Assembly: GCA_002429085.1 (NCBI GenBank) | Contig: DIYR01000159.1 | Location: forward strand, 1 to 17,720 | DNA: 17,720 nucleotides | Reading direction: 5' to 3' | Source of the DNA: Flavobacteriales bacterium UBA6049 | GTDB taxonomy: Bacteria; Bacteroidota; Bacteroidia; Flavobacteriales_G; Salibacteraceae | In this document: positions 14,330 through 17,720 of the stretch, one piece after another | How the letters are laid out: each line of letters starts with the position of its first letter | Position numbering within the stretch: the stretch's first letter is position 1 | Position numbers and translations under genes: made by a program | The notes under the pieces: model-generated | Told to the model about the DNA's origin: nothing | Database searches by the model: none | Seen by the model: the letters and a program-made list of their open reading frames with translations, nothing else

Positions 14330-15944
14330 CTTGTTCTGTTCTTCGTTTGTATTGAAGTTTGAATCGTTTCCTTAGAAACTCAGAAGGATCTGAACTAGAC
14401 TTTTGCAGCAGGATGTTCTTAGGTTCCATTTCTTGTCCTTGCTCTGTCTCTTCTGGTGGAAACTCCATTTCTTTTGCTTTGTGCACTTCAGATTCTACTT
14501 CATCAGTTACACGTTTACCACCTTTAGGAAGCTCATCTGTTTCAGTATCACTGCTTAGTTCTTCATCTTTCCCTTTTGCTCTTCGCTCTTCTAATGGTTC
14601 GTCAGTTTTTTGCTGCTCCTTAGCCTCACTTTCATCTAAAACCACAATCCTATTTGAGTCGATGTAGTTAGCCACCAACAGAAATTGCGATGAATCTACA
14701 CCTGCATCTTTCAATATTGCCAGTGCGCTATCATAATAACCCATGTTTGTTAGCGCCAATGCAAAATTGTAACTCCCATTTTGTGCAGAATCTAATTGAT
14801 ACAATTGAGCTGCAGATCCATAGTCACCCAATTGGTAATATGCAGCCGCTCGCAACTGAGGATCACTAGAATATGTTAATACTTCTTCGAATCTTCCTGC
14901 TTGATAATAAGCCTCAGCTAACGTGTTCTGATCGTATAGATATGGAGCTACAGGACTATCATAACTGCAACTAGAGAATAAACTCATCAGAATGATTCCA
15001 ACTGGTAAAACGGTAAACCCTTTTCGAAAGAACGCAAGTGCAAACAATACGATTGGAATTAACAACAACCACCCCATATCTACCCACTGATCTTCTACTT
15101 TTTCTCCATCTTTCAAGAACGTTTTTGTAACGCATAGTTCATGAGCTATATGAGCTACATCTGTTGTATCTAGAGTAATTGGAATCAGTTCAATACGTTC
15201 ATTTGAAGTTGAAGCAATATGTTGATCAGCGGCAACCAATAACACCTTTACTTGATGAATCGAATTTGAAACAAATTGACTTACAGCCAGCTCAGATTCT
15301 GATGTCCATGAATCTGTTATAAGTACTAAAGTTGATGGTGATTCATACTGTTGAAATATGGTATCTGCAATCAAGTTAAAATACAACCTTAAGTCTTCGC
15401 CTTCAACAGGCATCATACTAGGTTTAAAACTCTTAACATGATGTGTAATCAAGTGATAGTCTTTTGTTGGTGGTAATACTATATGAGGTGAACCACCAAA
15501 AACATGGAGGCCGACTTTCACTTCAGGATTAGATGCTAATAGATCATTCACCTTCAATTTTGCTCGCTCTAAACGATTAGGCTCTAAATCATCTTCTAAC
15601 ATGCTTGGAGAAATCTCCATTGCAAGAATTGCTTGAGAAGAGATATTCATTGAAGGTGATTTTTCTTGCTGCCAAGTTGGTTGGGCTAAAGCCAATATAA
15701 GTACTGATGTTAGGATTAAGTATAACAAAAGTGGTAGTTGGTTTTTCCAGCTTTCTCCCTTCTGAATTACTTGCCGTTTTAAATGATCTGCAATGTATTG
15801 CTGCCACTTGTTCTGTTCTTTATCGAGCAATACTATTACCACTCCAACCATCCAAATAGGAATTAAACCCCATAGCCAAGTTGGACTGATCCAATGGAAT
15901 TGCTCCAAGTTGAATGACATAATATGTTCTGACACCTTATCCAT
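14322..15944 (-). CDS. BatB-BatC fusion: VWA-domain membrane protein with TPR and acidic C-terminal tail
   Basis: A 540-residue protein. Residues about 19-40 and 70-88 are membrane segments; 105-260 is a VWA domain; 290-325 is a further membrane segment; 337-412 holds TPR-like helices ('LAEAYYQAGRFEEVLTY', 'RAAAYYQLGDYGSAAQLYQ', 'NFALALTNMGYYDSALAIL'); 436-510 is a highly charged Glu/Lys-rich linker; and the end (DPSEFLRKRFKLQYKRR) is the tail seen in VWA-TPR proteins of this operon type. The MIDAS site is degraded: Glu110-x-Ser-x-Ser in place of Asp-x-Ser-x-Ser, Glu183 where Thr is usual, and only Asp211 kept. SLFSSC (Cys326) at the junction looks like a leftover lipoprotein signal. Start chosen for the 8-nt overlap with batA (ATGGATAA); Met9 is an alternative. 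Confidence 0.9.
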   Translation of the reverse strand: MDKVSEHIMSFNLEQFHWISPTWLWGLIPIWMVGVVIVLLDKEQNKWQQYIADHLKRQVIQKGESWKNQLPLLLYLILTSVLILALAQPTWQQEKSPSMNISSQAILAMEISPSMLEDDLEPNRLERAKLKVNDLLASNPEVKVGLHVFGGSPHIVLPPTKDYHLITHHVKSFKPSMMPVEGEDLRLYFNLIADTIFQQYESPSTLVLITDSWTSESELAVSQFVSNSIHQVKVLLVAADQHIASTSNERIELIPITLDTTDVAHIAHELCVTKTFLKDGEKVEDQWVDMGWLLLIPIVLFALAFFRKGFTVLPVGIILMSLFSSCSYDSPVAPYLYDQNTLAEAYYQAGRFEEVLTYSSDPQLRAAAYYQLGDYGSAAQLYQLDSAQNGSYNFALALTNMGYYDSALAILKDAGVDSSQFLLVANYIDSNRIVVLDESEAKEQQKTDEPLEERRAKGKDEELSSDTETDELPKGGKRVTDEVESEVHKAKEMEFPPEETEQGQEMEPKNILLQKSSSDPSEFLRKRFKLQYKRRTEQDG

Positions 15945-16917
15945 TCATTCGTTTCCAAGTAGTTACAAAAAGTGTAAGAAGTAATAATACTGAGCCCAAT
16001 CCTAAGGCAACTAACAACGGATAGCGATGCAAAGATTCTACCTCTCGATACTTCTCTTCTTCTAATTCAATTGGTTCAAGGGTATCTAATTCTTCATAGA
16101 CTTGAGAAAGTGCTTCTGCATCAACGGCTCTAAAATACTTACCACCAGTTTGCTCTGCTACATATTGTAAAGTAACCTCATCTAAATCAGCATTTTTTGC
16201 GCTAGGGTCTCCTATACCAATAGTGTATATTTTAACTGAATCTTGTTTGGCAATTTGTGCAGCATCTCTAGCTGTAACATCTGATCCGCTTTCTACACCG
16301 TCCGTTAGCAACAAAATCACTTTTTGATCTAACGAATCTCTATCTAACACTTCTAAGGCTAGGCCTATTGCATTTCCTATTCCCGTCATTTGACCAGCCA
16401 TACCCACTTCGGTCTGATCTAACTCCCAATCAATGTATGCCAAATCTGACGTTAAGGGGGCCTGCAAGAAAGCATTTGATCCAAAAAAGATAAGTCCAAT
16501 TTGATCGCTTTTTCGTTCACTCACAAACTCCTTCATTAAATCTCGTACGGCTTGCCACCTAGTGAATCGCTCCTCTCCTACTACCCAATCTTTTTGATTC
16601 ATGCTGAACGAAATATCAGCGGCAATCATGAAGTTTCGAACGGTTTTAATTGTTTTCTCTGGTGGATTTGCCAATTGTGGATGAGCCAAGGCTACAATCA
16701 ATGCGCCCCACATACATCCACCTATAATCCATTGCCAAATAGCCCTATTTGCAATCCAACTAGAAGCTTGGGTAGCTTTCTGGGTTTTAGCAAACTCAAA
16801 ATAATGTGCCGTGCGAAGTGCAGATTTTCTTCTCCGATAGGATGGTAATAGCCAGTACATCAACAATGGCACCGGCAGCAATGCGAATACGTATGGATAC
16901 GCAAACTCAAACTCCAT
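15937..16917 (-). CDS. batA: BatA: VWA-domain aerotolerance protein
   Basis: A 326-residue inner-membrane protein. The N-terminal BatA domain (FAYPYVFALLPVPLLMYWL, residues 5-23) and a second membrane segment (about 62-80) are followed by a VWA domain (about 95-275) and a C-terminal membrane segment (about 299-319). The metal-ion-dependent adhesion site is intact: AADISFS (Asp101, Ser103, Ser105), MTGIG (Thr178) and LLTDGVES (Asp206). In the Bat system VWA proteins are thought to work with a MoxR ATPase in envelope or oxidative-stress tolerance. It overlaps the DUF4381 gene upstream by 11 nt and the BatB/C gene downstream by 8 nt. Confidence 0.95.
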   Translation of the reverse strand: MEFEFAYPYVFALLPVPLLMYWLLPSYRRRKSALRTAHYFEFAKTQKATQASSWIANRAIWQWIIGGCMWGALIVALAHPQLANPPEKTIKTVRNFMIAADISFSMNQKDWVVGEERFTRWQAVRDLMKEFVSERKSDQIGLIFFGSNAFLQAPLTSDLAYIDWELDQTEVGMAGQMTGIGNAIGLALEVLDRDSLDQKVILLLTDGVESGSDVTARDAAQIAKQDSVKIYTIGIGDPSAKNADLDEVTLQYVAEQTGGKYFRAVDAEALSQVYEELDTLEPIELEEEKYREVESLHRYPLLVALGLGSVLLLLTLFVTTWKRMNG

Positions 16918-17356
16918 GATGCCTAATGAATTCTGCCGAGGCCGATTTAAACTGTTCTACAACCTCAACACAATCTTCTGTTGAACTAGCGTACAATCTC
17001 GCACTGACTTCTTGAATAAGATCTCTTGAAAAAAAGCCACTCTTAGTCCTACTATTCATCCAGTTGAACCACTCTTCACCAAACAATGCTGCTACCTCTT
17101 TTCTTGGGAAAGATTGAAGCGCAGTCCATTTCAAAATAGTGTTGATTTGGGTTAGAGCACCGTTTTGATTTACATCAATCAACTCCAATTCTTGCAATGC
17201 CTTTCTCCTAAAAGCATTTTTCTTTCTCACATACCAGAAGCTACTTACAATAATGACAATTACTACAACCACAACTGCAGCAATAAGCCACATAGCTGTT
17301 ACACTAAGGCTTAACCCCGAAAGTTCTGGTTCTATAATTGGCAATGTTTTGTTCAC
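16907..17356 (-). CDS. DUF4381 family membrane protein
   Basis: A 149-residue protein with one membrane segment (residues about 20-42, long Val/Ile run) followed by a basic patch (RKKNAFRRKALQEL) and a cytosolic helical domain. The signature 'LKWTALQSFPRKEVAALFGEEWFNWMN' is characteristic of DUF4381 proteins, which sit between DUF58 and batA genes in MoxR-type operons. The start is a GTG (17356-17354) overlapping the last base of the DUF58 stop (TAGTG); no ATG is available before the membrane segment apart from one that would delete it. The gene ends 11 nt inside batA. Confidence 0.9.
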   Translation of the reverse strand: MNKTLPIIEPELSGLSLSVTAMWLIAAVVVVVIVIIVSSFWYVRKKNAFRRKALQELELIDVNQNGALTQINTILKWTALQSFPRKEVAALFGEEWFNWMNSRTKSGFFSRDLIQEVSARLYASSTEDCVEVVEQFKSASAEFIRHHGV

Positions 17357-17720
17357 TATCTAGCGTTTTGTTGTTTCAGCCAATTAAGCACCTGACTACT
17401 AGTAGTTTTAGCTGTAGATATCTGAACATGCCCCACCCCCATCTTAAACAAATGAATAAACGGATTAGAAAGCTTGAACTCCTTATGAGGTTCATGTAGG
17501 TATTGATACGCACCATCCGTTACTGGAACTGGAACAGGTAGATTCATGTCGTCTAATGGGTCGTAAAAGTCAAATACAATTACCTTATTTTTTTGTGCCA
17601 ATCGAATCAATTGTTCTGCGCATCGTTGACTAATTTTAGTAGCTGTTGTTAGTACAAAAATATTTGCATCATGATACGCTAACCCTAGTAAACCATGTAG
17701 TGCTTCTTCTAGTTTAGATG
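17356..17720 (-). CDS. DUF58 family protein, C-terminal part (cut by window edge)
   Basis: The reading frame is open from the right edge of the window to a TAG at 17356, giving the last 121 residues. The ending (VIVFDFYDPLDDMNLP, then 'VTDGAYQYL') matches the C-terminal part of DUF58 proteins, where a D-P-x-E/D ... LP motif and a short closing block follow the pseudo-VWA fold. The N-terminal membrane and DUF58 core lie outside the window. The TTG at 17610 is not a true start: the frame continues upstream without a stop. In this operon type DUF58 follows a MoxR ATPase gene, which is therefore expected just to the right. The usual 'ISDF'-like segment reads FVLTTATKISQ here. Confidence 0.85.
   Translation of the reverse strand, partial: SKLEEALHGLLGLAYHDANIFVLTTATKISQRCAEQLIRLAQKNKVIVFDFYDPLDDMNLPVPVPVTDGAYQYLHEPHKEFKLSNPFIHLFKMGVGHVQISTAKTTSSQVLNWLKQQNAR

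Noticed and set aside
14359..14667. Serine-rich 102-codon open frame on the plus strand
   Set aside because: It is the antisense of the Glu/Lys/Asp/Ser-rich linker of the BatB/C gene; the composition explains the absence of stops.
17356..17610. Stand-alone 84-residue gene starting at a TTG at 17610
   Set aside because: The frame stays open to the window edge and the sequence matches a DUF58 C-terminus, so it is part of a larger gene.

Overview
This window looks like chromosomal DNA of an AT-rich member of the Bacteroidota, most likely the Flavobacteriales or a close relative. Three things point there: a 1025-residue secreted protein ending in a type-B type IX secretion (gliding-motility-associated) C-terminal domain; a moxR-type aerotolerance (Bat) operon with BatA, BatB/C and BatD; and small families typical of the phylum (DUF4294, YidD, a DUF192 protein, a Spy/CpxP-like helical protein). 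Genes generally lack clear Shine-Dalgarno sites, and the few promoter-like sites resemble the phylum's TTG / TAnnTTTG consensus. I see no insertion sequence, phage gene, CRISPR array, tRNA or rRNA.

Layout. 1-490 (-): small exported helical protein. 655-1509 (+): MscS-type channel closed by a strong terminator. 1630-5885 (+): a tightly packed run of an exported endonuclease/exonuclease/phosphatase-family protein, dCTP deaminase (4-nt overlap), YidD (no gap), then a secreted M1 metallopeptidase and a membrane-anchored DUF192 protein 9 nt apart. 5888-6475 (-): DUF4294 protein, convergent with the DUF192 gene; a hairpin lies across their stop codons. 6592-8135 (+): a three-helix membrane protein overlapping an HD-superfamily phosphohydrolase by 13 nt, followed by a small lipoprotein and a terminator. 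8171-8539: a 369-bp gene-free stretch with several inverted repeats. 8540-9811 (+): secreted amidohydrolase, isolated by terminators on both sides. 9868-12945 (-): the large type IX-secreted, repeat-containing surface protein. 13049-17720 (-): the Bat operon, read from the right edge as DUF58 (cut by the window), DUF4381, BatA, a BatB-BatC fusion, and BatD, all overlapping by 1-11 nt.

How the genes relate. The Bat genes encode a membrane complex in which a MoxR ATPase (expected just outside the window), a DUF58 protein and VWA-domain proteins are thought to act together in envelope stress or chaperone-like functions. BatA keeps a complete metal-binding (MIDAS) site, whereas the BatB half of the fusion has a degraded one, and a lipoprotein-signal-like segment lies at the fusion junction. 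Apart from the Bat operon, most of the window is housekeeping or envelope biology. I found no convincing complete new defence or mobile system. The best leads are the degenerate-MIDAS BatB/C fusion, the structured leader and start-codon-enclosing inverted repeat before the amidohydrolase, and the membrane-protein/HD-hydrolase gene pair.
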